The notes under the pieces: generated by a model | Databases searched by the model: none | The model's input: only the letters and a program-made list of their open reading frames with translations | What the model was told of the DNA's origin: nothing | Shown here: in pieces, positions 1 to 5,655 of the stretch | Position numbering within the stretch: position 1 is the stretch's first letter | How the letters are laid out: each line of letters begins with the position of its first letter | Source of the DNA: Bacillota bacterium | Lineage (GTDB): Bacteria > Bacillota_I > Bacilli_A > RFN20 > CAG-826 | Assembly (NCBI GenBank): GCA_023422095.1 | Contig: JAEZSD010000076.1 | Span: 1 to 13,696 of the forward strand | Reading direction: 5' to 3' | DNA length: 13,696 bases | Made by a program: the position numbers and the translations under genes

Positions 1-530
1 GCAATTGGGTGCGGACTTTTCTTTTTAAAATGTCGATAAGCCAAATAGAAACCGAAAACCATTAAAAATATTGCAATTGATTCGCGATAACTTGAAGTTA
101 AGGTAAAACTTTGCGGGTTGCTTGAAGAAATAATCAACTTAATGAGAAAGACAATCGCAGTTCCAAAGATAAGACCTAAAACAATGGGTCGAACGCCTGA
201 TAGTGCTCCTCTCACAAAGCGGTTTTTCATGAATCGACTGATGAGAACGGCGATTATTAAAATGATGATAAACGATGGTAGAACAACACCTGCTGTTGCG
301 CATAAAGCTCCGAAGATGCCTCCCGTTTGGGAACCAACAAAAGTAGCGATATTAATTGCAAAAGGACCAGGAGTTGATTCACTAATTGCGATGAAATCGG
401 TTATGCTTAAAGCATCGATCCACCCACGTGCAACAACCTGCTCTTGAATGAGAGGAATCATGCCATATCCCCCTCCAAAAGTTAACAAACCGATTAAAAA
501 GAAAACATAGAATAGTTCAAAGAAAATCAT
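1..530 (-). CDS. Chromate transporter family protein, second half-size subunit (partial, C-terminus cut)
   Basis: Reading the minus strand from the ATG at 530 gives 176 residues before the window edge cuts the C-terminus. It has the hallmarks of the CHR (ChrA) membrane transporter family: a first hydrophobic helix leading into TFGGGYGM (residues 17-24), then SESTPGP (50-56), then several hydrophobic helices. Half-size CHR proteins of 180-200 residues work as pairs of unlike subunits, and the gene directly upstream is the other half. Its ATG overlaps the upstream TGA as ATGA (527-530), which suggests translational coupling. An AAGGAG Shine-Dalgarno at 541-546 lies 10 bases before the start. 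Family members are linked to chromate or sulfate transport, but the substrate cannot be read here and resistance is not implied. Family call is firm, substrate unknown. Confidence 0.87.
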   Translation of the reverse strand, partial: MIFFELFYVFFLIGLLTFGGGYGMIPLIQEQVVARGWIDALSITDFIAISESTPGPFAINIATFVGSQTGGIFGALCATAGVVLPSFIIILIIAVLISRFMKNRFVRGALSGVRPIVLGLIFGTAIVFLIKLIISSSNPQSFTLTSSYRESIAIFLMVFGFYLAYRHFKKKSPHPI

Positions 531-1132
531 TTATTTGGTTCTCCTTTTTTTAAGGCCGTTGCAATGATACCAATTACGAATCCGATTAAGATAAGAATGA
601 TGGAAAGCGAGAATTTAAAACTTCCAAGACTTAAATTGAAGTCGAAGAAAAACGATAGAACAATTAAACTTGCTGTCACAATAAATAAGGATGCTGTCAA
701 AGGAGTGAATTTAACGATTTTCTTTAGTTTGAGTACAGCATCAAATAAAAGGATAACCACACCAGCACGAATGCCTAAGAAAGCCGCTTGCACAATTGTC
801 CAAGATAGAAAGGTTTTATAAAAGAAAGAAATCAATAATATAATTACGAAAGAAGGAATAGCCAATCCAAGAGTGGCAAAGAAACTACCCCAAAAGCCAG
901 CGACTCGATAGCCCACAAATGTAGCAGTGTTAACAGAGATAGGTCCAGGAGTCGATTCGCTGATTGAAAGAATGTCAAACATTTCAGCCTGACTAATCCA
1001 ACGATTCTTCTCGACAGCTTCTCTTTCAATGATCGAAATCATGGCATAGCCGCCTCCAAAAGTTAACGCCCCTATCTTCATAAAGGTGATAAATAGATTA
1101 ATAAGAGTAGCAAATGTAATCTTTTTACGCAT
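527..1132 (-). CDS. Chromate transporter family protein, first half-size subunit
   Basis: This 201-residue integral membrane protein belongs to the CHR (ChrA) family. It shows the conserved TFGGGYAM (24-31) after the first hydrophobic helix, an acidic-basic stretch IEREAVEKNRW, then SESTPGP (58-64) and NTATFVGYRVAG, followed by hydrophobic helices to the C-terminus. The length is normal for a single-domain CHR protein. With the overlapping downstream gene it likely forms the two-subunit transporter seen in many Bacillota; the ion carried is not known. The start at 1132 places the first helix about as in relatives, but there is no Shine-Dalgarno. A TATAAT lies 7 bases upstream, so the mRNA may be leaderless. 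Met18 is a possible but less likely start. The gene is divergent from greA. Confidence 0.88.
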   Translation of the reverse strand: MRKKITFATLINLFITFMKIGALTFGGGYAMISIIEREAVEKNRWISQAEMFDILSISESTPGPISVNTATFVGYRVAGFWGSFFATLGLAIPSFVIILLISFFYKTFLSWTIVQAAFLGIRAGVVILLFDAVLKLKKIVKFTPLTASLFIVTASLIVLSFFFDFNLSLGSFKFSLSIILILIGFVIGIIATALKKGEPNK

Positions 1133-1139
1133 GGCTTAT

Positions 1140-1145
1140 ATTATA
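1140..1145 (-). promoter_or_regulatory. Predicted -10 box of the chrA pair (leaderless start)
   Basis: The minus strand reads TATAAT here, a perfect -10 hexamer, with 7 bases between it and the ATG at 1132. Initiation at the usual distance would fall at or next to the A of the ATG. No convincing -35 is visible (TTTATT at 1163-1168 is poor) and there is no Shine-Dalgarno. The region is AT-rich, so chance matches are possible. Confidence 0.45.
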
Positions 1146-1171
1146 TATAAATACGTCGTTTAAATAAACTA

Positions 1172-1200
1172 TGGAAATTGTTTTTACCAATTGCTATAAT
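1172..1200 (+). promoter_or_regulatory. Predicted extended -10 promoter of greA
   Basis: A perfect TATAAT at 1195-1200 is preceded by TGC (1192-1194), giving an extended -10. A weak -35, TGGAAA at 1172-1177, sits at a 17-base spacing. Transcription should start near 1207, giving a leader of about 35 bases with the AAAGAGG ribosome binding site at 1227-1233. The 14 bases TGCTATAATAACGC (1192-1205) recur exactly before lepA. Confidence 0.7.
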
Positions 1201-1241
1201 AACGCATGCTTATTTAAATAATAAATAAAGAGGAAACAAGA

Positions 1242-1733
1242 ATGACTGAAAAATTAAAAATAACTAAAGTTGGCTATCAAAAATTACAAGAAGAACTCCG
1301 TACATTAATCGATGTAACAAGAGATGAAGTTAAATCTCAATTAGCAGAAGCTCGCGCCCAAGGTGACTTAAGTGAAAACGCTGACTATGATGCTGCTCGC
1401 AATAAACAAGCTGAAGTCGAGGCAAGGATTAAACAAATCGAAGACATTTTAGAGACCGCCGAAATTATTGAAGAATCAAAGCACACCAATCGCGTCGCTC
1501 TTGGTTCAACCGTTACTATCAAGGTTGTGGCAACCGGTAGCGAGCAACGCTATAAGATTCTCGGAACCATCGAAAGCGATCCATTCAATGGTGTTATTTC
1601 TAATATTTGCCCTCTTGGTGAAGCTATTGTTGGCAAATCCGTCGGTGAGCAAGTTGAAGTAAAGGGTCTAAAACCATATAAAGTCGAAATCGTTAAAATA
1701 GAGACCGGCGAAAACGGAAAAGACTCTAAATAA
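1242..1733 (+). CDS. greA: Transcription elongation factor GreA
   Basis: GreA enters the secondary channel of RNA polymerase and stimulates cleavage of backtracked RNA, rescuing arrested complexes. The protein has 163 residues, close to the usual 155-165. Residues 1-75 form the N-terminal coiled coil, with the conserved tip GDLSENADYDAARNKQ (41-56). Asp42 and Glu45 correspond to the acidic tip residues that hold the catalytic magnesium (Asp41 and Glu44 in E. coli). The C-terminal FKBP-like domain (about 82-157) includes LGSTVTI and GEAIVGKSVGEQVEV. The ATG is supported by AAAGAGG at 1227-1233, 8 bases upstream. It has its own promoter and is followed by a hairpin that overlaps the comEA ribosome binding site. 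Its position just before comEA is not the standard Bacilli arrangement. Very secure. Confidence 0.98.
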   Translation: MTEKLKITKVGYQKLQEELRTLIDVTRDEVKSQLAEARAQGDLSENADYDAARNKQAEVEARIKQIEDILETAEIIEESKHTNRVALGSTVTIKVVATGSEQRYKILGTIESDPFNGVISNICPLGEAIVGKSVGEQVEVKGLKPYKVEIVKIETGENGKDSK

Positions 1734-1762
1734 TTATTTTTCCAAATTTTTACTAATAAATG

Positions 1763-1786
1763 CCTCCTAATCTTTAGGAGGTTTTT
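1763..1786 (+). terminator. Intrinsic terminator of greA containing the comEA ribosome binding site
   Basis: CCTCCTAA (1763-1770), a TCT loop and TTAGGAGG (1774-1781) form a perfect 8-bp stem followed by five T, a classic rho-independent terminator 29 bases past the greA stop. The 3' arm also contains AGGAGG (1776-1781), an ideal Shine-Dalgarno 7 bases before the comEA ATG at 1789. Read-through RNA would therefore fold the comEA ribosome binding site into the stem, and the 5' arm CCUCCU mimics the anti-Shine-Dalgarno of 16S rRNA. Termination and SD masking are predictions from pairing alone. Confidence 0.8.
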
Positions 1787-1788
1787 AA

Positions 1789-2316
1789 ATGGTAAAGATT
1801 CTTATTGGAGTGATTATCGTCGCTTTTATTGTCATCGGGGGTTTTATGCTTCTCGATCCAAATCTCGCTCAAAATAAAAGTGGAGAAATCACAGAGGTCG
1901 ATGAAACACACACCTTTTCTATTGAAGGGGAAATCAGCAAAGAAGGCACTTACAATATTAGTGGATTAGTCACTATGTCTGATCTCATTGAAGCAGCGGG
2001 CGGTGTGACAAGTAATGCAGACAATCTTGCCTATTTTGACGATGTTGAATTAACAATTGGAGAAACATACTATATTTCCCCAAAATATGATGTTACTGAT
2101 GTGTGCAACAACACTCCCATTGTAAAGGTGAACATTAACGTTGATTTAGCTGAAGAAATGACTGTCATCAATGGCATTAGCAGCACTATTTCTAACTCGA
2201 TAATAACCTATCGCCAAGAAAACGGTTCTTTCCAGACTCTTGAAGAGCTGATGGAAGTATATGGAATCGGCAACGCAACCTATCGAAAGATTAGAAACTA
2301 CGTCACTTTGAAATAG
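1789..2316 (+). CDS. comEA: Competence protein ComEA, membrane DNA-binding receptor
   Basis: ComEA binds incoming double-stranded DNA at the outer face of the membrane and passes it to the ComEC channel. The 175-residue protein has an N-terminal membrane anchor (about 4-22), an SLBB-type domain (about 41-98, with IEGEISKEGTYNI and LIEAAGGVTSNAD), and a C-terminal double helix-hairpin-helix ComEA domain (112-175, starting VKVNINVDLAEEM). The second hairpin YGIGNATYRKI (158-168) is canonical. In the first, the usual PGIG is NGIS (128-131), a change in the loop that normally contacts DNA backbone. The AGGAGG site at 1776-1781 sets the start. The stop TAG shares its G with the GTG of comEC, so the two are coupled. 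No comEB lies between them. Confidence 0.93.
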   Translation: MVKILIGVIIVAFIVIGGFMLLDPNLAQNKSGEITEVDETHTFSIEGEISKEGTYNISGLVTMSDLIEAAGGVTSNADNLAYFDDVELTIGETYYISPKYDVTDVCNNTPIVKVNINVDLAEEMTVINGISSTISNSIITYRQENGSFQTLEELMEVYGIGNATYRKIRNYVTLK

Positions 2317-4328
2317 TGGTCATTCTTCTTTTGTTCATAGCTTTTTGGCTTGGTTTGTCGTGGAAATATAGTTTTCTTCTTTTCGCCATCCTCATTATTT
2401 CTTTATTGGTTTTCATCTATTTTAGACACGGAAAGAAAATACTAGTCATCGCTATCCTTTTGTCCCTTTTTGGAATTGGTTATAGCTATGTAAACATTGA
2501 TCAAAACAAAGAGCAATATGAAGGTTTTGTCTATGAGGCAAAAGACAATTATTTCTTATTTCTAACTGGCGGAGAAAGATTGTATTGCTATGCTAAAGAA
2601 AATCAATACGATGTTGGCGATTATTTAACGATTAAGGGGTATAAAAGGGAACTGAGTTTTTCTCAAATTGAATCTAGTTTTGACTTCTCTAATTTTTTAA
2701 ATCGTAAAGGGATAAAATATCAACTTTTCGAAACGAAAATTACGACTAAATTTAGCAATCCTTTAAAAATTAAAGCATATCGAAAATGGTTTCTAAATCA
2801 TTTTGATAAAAATACAAAAAGTTTGATAAACGCAGTCTTATTTTCTAATCAAGATGAAAATGAAGTCGTGGATAAAATAAACAATCTTCACTTGCTTAAG
2901 TTGGTTTCAGCAAGCGGAATTTATCTTCATGCTTTCCAATCTTTTTTGGAATTCCTTTTAAGCTTTAAACTCAAGGAAAAATGGGCCAAATTAATCCCGC
3001 TTTTCATCTTATTGCCATATGCCTTTTTTACCTTTCCTCGTTTTGCTGTTATCCGGGTAATTGTGATGGGTTTCGCACGATGGATGAACCGCTTTCTTAG
3101 CACTAGTCATCTTTCAAATCATAGTTTAATTTGTTTGGTTGGTTTTATTTTTCTACTCATCGATCCGTATCTTGCTTATCAAGATAGTTTTATCCTTGGC
3201 TTTTCCATTCCTATTTTCATGTCTTTTACCAATAAAATAACAAAGCGATTTAAGAAGTACCCTCGGAAAGTTTTGGAAGCAACATGTCTTTTTCTTTTCT
3301 TTATCCCTTTTGAATTAAGGTATTATCATTGTCTTTCTTTGTTGAGTCCAATCATGCAAATATTTCTCACTCCGCTTTTCTTATTATTAGGGCTTTCTTC
3401 ATTTTTTTCTTTTTGTTGTCTTCCTATTTACCCTATCGTTAATTTATTTGGTTTATTAATAAACTATTCAACTATTCCAATTTCGTATTTAAGGTGGGAA
3501 ATATTCTCTGGTCCAATGCCGGGATGGTTGGTGGCGTTGTATTATTTAATCTATGGGGTATTTCTTTACTATTTAGCCAATGGTTTTCGAATTCTGTATC
3601 GTCCTATAGGCGTAGCGATGATAAGCTTAATAATTTTAAATTTTTTACCATTAGAAAATGCGATTTCAAACCAAGTTTATTTTATCAATGTTGGCCAAGG
3701 AGATGCCTGCTTAATTAGAGAGCGAAATCACACTATATTGATCGATACAGGAGGATCTATTTATCAGGATATAGCTAAGGAGTGTCTAATTCCTTTCTTT
3801 AAGAAGAAGAAAATATACGATATTGATTACGTTATCACGACCCATGATGATTATGATCATTCTGGTGCTTTAAGCTCTCTTAAAGAGAACTTTAAAGTAG
3901 GCACATATATTAGCAATCCCGAGGATTTTCCCTTCAAGTATGGCAACCTAACCATTGAAAACTACAATCGACATATTAAAGAAAGCAGTGATGAAAATGA
4001 GAAATCACTCGTCCTTGGTTTTCATTTTGTTCATCGCGACTTCCTAATTATGGGCGACGCCCCTATTTCTGTCGAAAAAAATATCATGAGTGAATATAGC
4101 CATATACCTTGCGACATCTTGAAAATAGGTCATCATGGTTCAGATACTTCGACATCGTATTCTTTCGTTGAATATTTGGGTCCAGAAGTAGGCATTATTT
4201 CGGTTGGAAAGAATTATTATGGGCACCCTTCTTCTAAAGTCTTACAAATACTAAACAAAGCAGGTGTGGAGATTAGAAGGACAGATAGGGAAGGTACTAT
4301 CAATTATTTCAACTACATTTTTATGTAG
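2316..4328 (+). CDS. comEC: ComEC/Rec2 DNA-uptake channel with C-terminal metallo-beta-lactamase-like domain
   Basis: ComEC is the membrane channel that carries single-stranded DNA into the cell during transformation. The 670 residues show N-terminal hydrophobic helices (about 1-58), a small extracellular OB-like domain (about 68-145), the Competence membrane domain (about 165-425) and a metallo-beta-lactamase-like domain (about 452-670). Visible metal-site and fold motifs are NVGQGDA (458-464), LIDTGG (475-480), THDDYDH (509-515), MGDA (579-582), IGHHGSDTSTS (604-614) and GKNYYGHP (631-638), so the nuclease-like site looks intact. The Competence-domain signature around 191-206 reads SASGIYL, where relatives usually have SGLH or SGFH. 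The GTG start overlaps the comEA stop (TAGTG, 2314-2318) with no clear Shine-Dalgarno. Its last codons form a terminator hairpin. Family identity is firm. Confidence 0.95.
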   Translation: MVILLLFIAFWLGLSWKYSFLLFAILIISLLVFIYFRHGKKILVIAILLSLFGIGYSYVNIDQNKEQYEGFVYEAKDNYFLFLTGGERLYCYAKENQYDVGDYLTIKGYKRELSFSQIESSFDFSNFLNRKGIKYQLFETKITTKFSNPLKIKAYRKWFLNHFDKNTKSLINAVLFSNQDENEVVDKINNLHLLKLVSASGIYLHAFQSFLEFLLSFKLKEKWAKLIPLFILLPYAFFTFPRFAVIRVIVMGFARWMNRFLSTSHLSNHSLICLVGFIFLLIDPYLAYQDSFILGFSIPIFMSFTNKITKRFKKYPRKVLEATCLFLFFIPFELRYYHCLSLLSPIMQIFLTPLFLLLGLSSFFSFCCLPIYPIVNLFGLLINYSTIPISYLRWEIFSGPMPGWLVALYYLIYGVFLYYLANGFRILYRPIGVAMISLIILNFLPLENAISNQVYFINVGQGDACLIRERNHTILIDTGGSIYQDIAKECLIPFFKKKKIYDIDYVITTHDDYDHSGALSSLKENFKVGTYISNPEDFPFKYGNLTIENYNRHIKESSDENEKSLVLGFHFVHRDFLIMGDAPISVEKNIMSEYSHIPCDILKIGHHGSDTSTSYSFVEYLGPEVGIISVGKNYYGHPSSKVLQILNKAGVEIRRTDREGTINYFNYIFM

Positions 4329-4334
4329 TTTTTT
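4311..4334 (+). terminator. Intrinsic terminator inside the 3' end of comEC
   Basis: AACTACAT (4311-4318), a TTTT loop and ATGTAGTT (4323-4330) form a perfect 8-bp stem, and the T run reaches 4334. The comEC stop TAG (4326-4328) lies inside the 3' arm, so the hairpin encodes the last residues of the protein. The stem is AT-rich, so it may be only moderately efficient. Confidence 0.7.
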
Positions 4335-4342
4335 GTCATAAT
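4334..4342 (+). promoter_or_regulatory. Predicted extended -10 promoter of holA (leaderless start)
   Basis: TGTCATAAT provides an extended -10 (TGn plus CATAAT, 5 of 6 matches). It ends 6 bases before the holA ATG at 4349, so transcription should start at the ATG itself. There is no Shine-Dalgarno. The element begins on the last T of the comEC terminator, leaving the hairpin where a -35 would be. Confidence 0.5.
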
Positions 4343-4348
4343 AGTTAC

Positions 4349-5320
4349 ATGATCTATTTAATATACGGTAATCAGACCCCCACAATCAAAAAAAGGCTTA
4401 ACGCAATTCTTAAAGAAAGACTTCCCGATAAGGATGAAATGAATTTTGTTCGATACGATGGAAGCCTTACATTAATTCAAGAATGCATTGGTGATGCTAA
4501 TTCATTGCCTCTTGGGTATGAGCATAAAGTGGTGGTTGTTGATTCTTGCTATTTTTTGTTAAAGCCTAAACCACGCAATAAAATTGAAAGCGAACAAGAC
4601 TACGATGTTTTGAAGAAGTTCATTGAAAAACCTTCTGAGGAATGTGACTTAGTTTTGATTGTTCCTTCATCAAGCATTGATAAAACAAGTGAGATTTTTA
4701 AATTATTGCAGCAGAAAGGCAAAACCTTTGAGATTATTGATCCAACCGCCGATCAATGGAGTAGTTACGTTGCTCAATATTGTCGAGATTTGAAAAAGCT
4801 GAGAATCGACAATGATGCTTTATATGAATTAAGCCAAAGAACATCTGGTGATGTTTCCTTATTTCAAAATAGTGTAGCGATATTAGAACTTTATACTGAT
4901 CATATTACATATGACGATGTCATAAAGATGGTGACAAGGCCTTTAGATGATAATGCTTTCTTGCTTTTCAATTATTTGGTGCAAAAGAAAGTTTCGGAAG
5001 TTCTTGGACTATACCGCGATTTGCAAGTGGCGATGGTTGAACCCGTGACTCTTATTGGGATGTTAGCCAATCAATTCCGTTTGTTGAATCAAATATCTTT
5101 CTTATCTAAAAAAGGACTTGAATCAAACGCGATTGCCACAGAACTTCATCTTAATCCCATCCGAGTCCAAATAATGTTGCGATCAGTCCGTTCCATCACT
5201 TCTAAAGCAATTTGTCGAACTCTCGATGACCTATTCAATCTTGATTTGCAAATTAAAAGCGGTCAAGTCGACCGCTATTATGGTTTTGAATTGTTTTTAA
5301 TCAATTTCAAGAGTTATTAA
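4349..5320 (+). CDS. holA: DNA polymerase III subunit delta
   Basis: The delta subunit is the wrench of the clamp loader: it opens the beta sliding clamp so it can be loaded on DNA. The 323-residue length fits the family. The start MIYLIYGNQ corresponds to the first strand of the degenerate AAA+ domain, which ends in IVPSSSIDKTSEIFKLLQQ (about 105-123). The C-terminal collar domain is clear from LIGMLANQFRLLNQISFLSKKGL, then LHLNPIRVQIMLRSV, then DLDLQIKSGQVDRYYGFELFL, the usual delta pattern. comEC-holA adjacency is typical of Bacilli. The gene seems to have its own leaderless promoter just past the comEC terminator. It converges with rpsT, with only 2 bases between stop codons. Confidence 0.95.
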   Translation: MIYLIYGNQTPTIKKRLNAILKERLPDKDEMNFVRYDGSLTLIQECIGDANSLPLGYEHKVVVVDSCYFLLKPKPRNKIESEQDYDVLKKFIEKPSEECDLVLIVPSSSIDKTSEIFKLLQQKGKTFEIIDPTADQWSSYVAQYCRDLKKLRIDNDALYELSQRTSGDVSLFQNSVAILELYTDHITYDDVIKMVTRPLDDNAFLLFNYLVQKKVSEVLGLYRDLQVAMVEPVTLIGMLANQFRLLNQISFLSKKGLESNAIATELHLNPIRVQIMLRSVRSITSKAICRTLDDLFNLDLQIKSGQVDRYYGFELFLINFKSY

Positions 5321-5322
5321 TT

Positions 5323-5586
5323 TTACTTAATAGTATTCACTAAACGTTGTAATTCACCTTTTTGACGAGCGGCAGTGTTCTGGTGTTGGACACCATCGCT
5401 AACGGACTTGTCAATGAGGCGGAAAGCTTCGACTAAAAGAACTTCAGCTTTAGCTAAATCTTTAGCTTCAACAGCTAATTTGACTTTCTTAATAGCTGTT
5501 CTCATTGCTGACTTAGCAGATGAGTTTCTAACGCGTGCTTTCTCGTTTGTTACGATACGTTTAATTTGTGATTTTATGTTTGCCAT
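5323..5586 (-). CDS. rpsT: 30S ribosomal protein S20
   Basis: S20 binds 16S rRNA early in 30S assembly. The 87-residue product is standard in length and opens MANIKSQIKRIVTNEKAR, followed by NSSAKSAMRTAIKKV, the typical basic helical start of the family, and ends in a helical basic tail (HQNTAARQKGELQRLVNTIK). An in-frame ATG at 5643 would add 19 residues, but the ATG at 5586 gives the normal protein and has a strong AAAGAGG site at 5594-5600, 7 bases away. The holA-rpsT convergent arrangement is common in Bacilli. No terminator is visible past the stop; transcription would run into holA in antisense. Confidence 0.97.
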   Translation of the reverse strand: MANIKSQIKRIVTNEKARVRNSSAKSAMRTAIKKVKLAVEAKDLAKAEVLLVEAFRLIDKSVSDGVQHQNTAARQKGELQRLVNTIK

Positions 5587-5614
5587 GAATCTTCCTCTTT
5601 CAATATCGTTTGTT

Positions 5615-5643
5615 ATGTTATCAAATGTGGGCAAATAATGCAA
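5615..5643 (-). promoter_or_regulatory. Predicted promoter of rpsT
   Basis: On the minus strand, TGATAACAT (5623-5615) gives an extended -10 with TAACAT as the hexamer, and TTGCAT (5643-5638) is a weak -35 at 17 bases. A start near 5608 would give a leader of about 22 bases with the Shine-Dalgarno. Hexamer matches are moderate, and the gene could also be read from the ligase upstream. Confidence 0.45.
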
Positions 5644-5650
5644 ATTATTT
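5633..5650. repeat. Perfect inverted repeat between the ligase gene and rpsT
   Basis: AAATAAT (5633-5639), GCAA and ATTATTT (5644-5650) form a 7-bp all-AT stem with a 4-base loop. On the minus strand it follows the ligase stop at 5656 and covers the weak rpsT -35. It lacks a T run and GC pairs, so it is a poor terminator. It may be a weak operator or simply AT-rich sequence. Confidence 0.35.
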
Positions 5651-5655
5651 ATGCG

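Noticed and set aside
118..447. 109-residue plus-strand open frame
   Set aside because: It lies opposite the second chrA gene, whose minus-strand translation carries clear family motifs; the plus-strand product looks like nothing and lacks a proper start signal.
564..821. 85-residue plus-strand open frame opposite the first chrA gene
   Set aside because: Shadow of a conserved membrane protein gene; no ribosome binding site or recognisable domain.
5287..5310. Hairpin TTGAATTG with CAATTTCAA at the end of holA as the rpsT terminator
   Set aside because: The stem has a bulge and neither strand has a T run after it.
5587..5643. 19-residue N-terminal extension of S20 from the ATG at 5643
   Set aside because: The ATG at 5586 gives the standard MANIKSQIKR start and has a strong AAAGAGG 7 bases upstream; the extension lies over the likely promoter.
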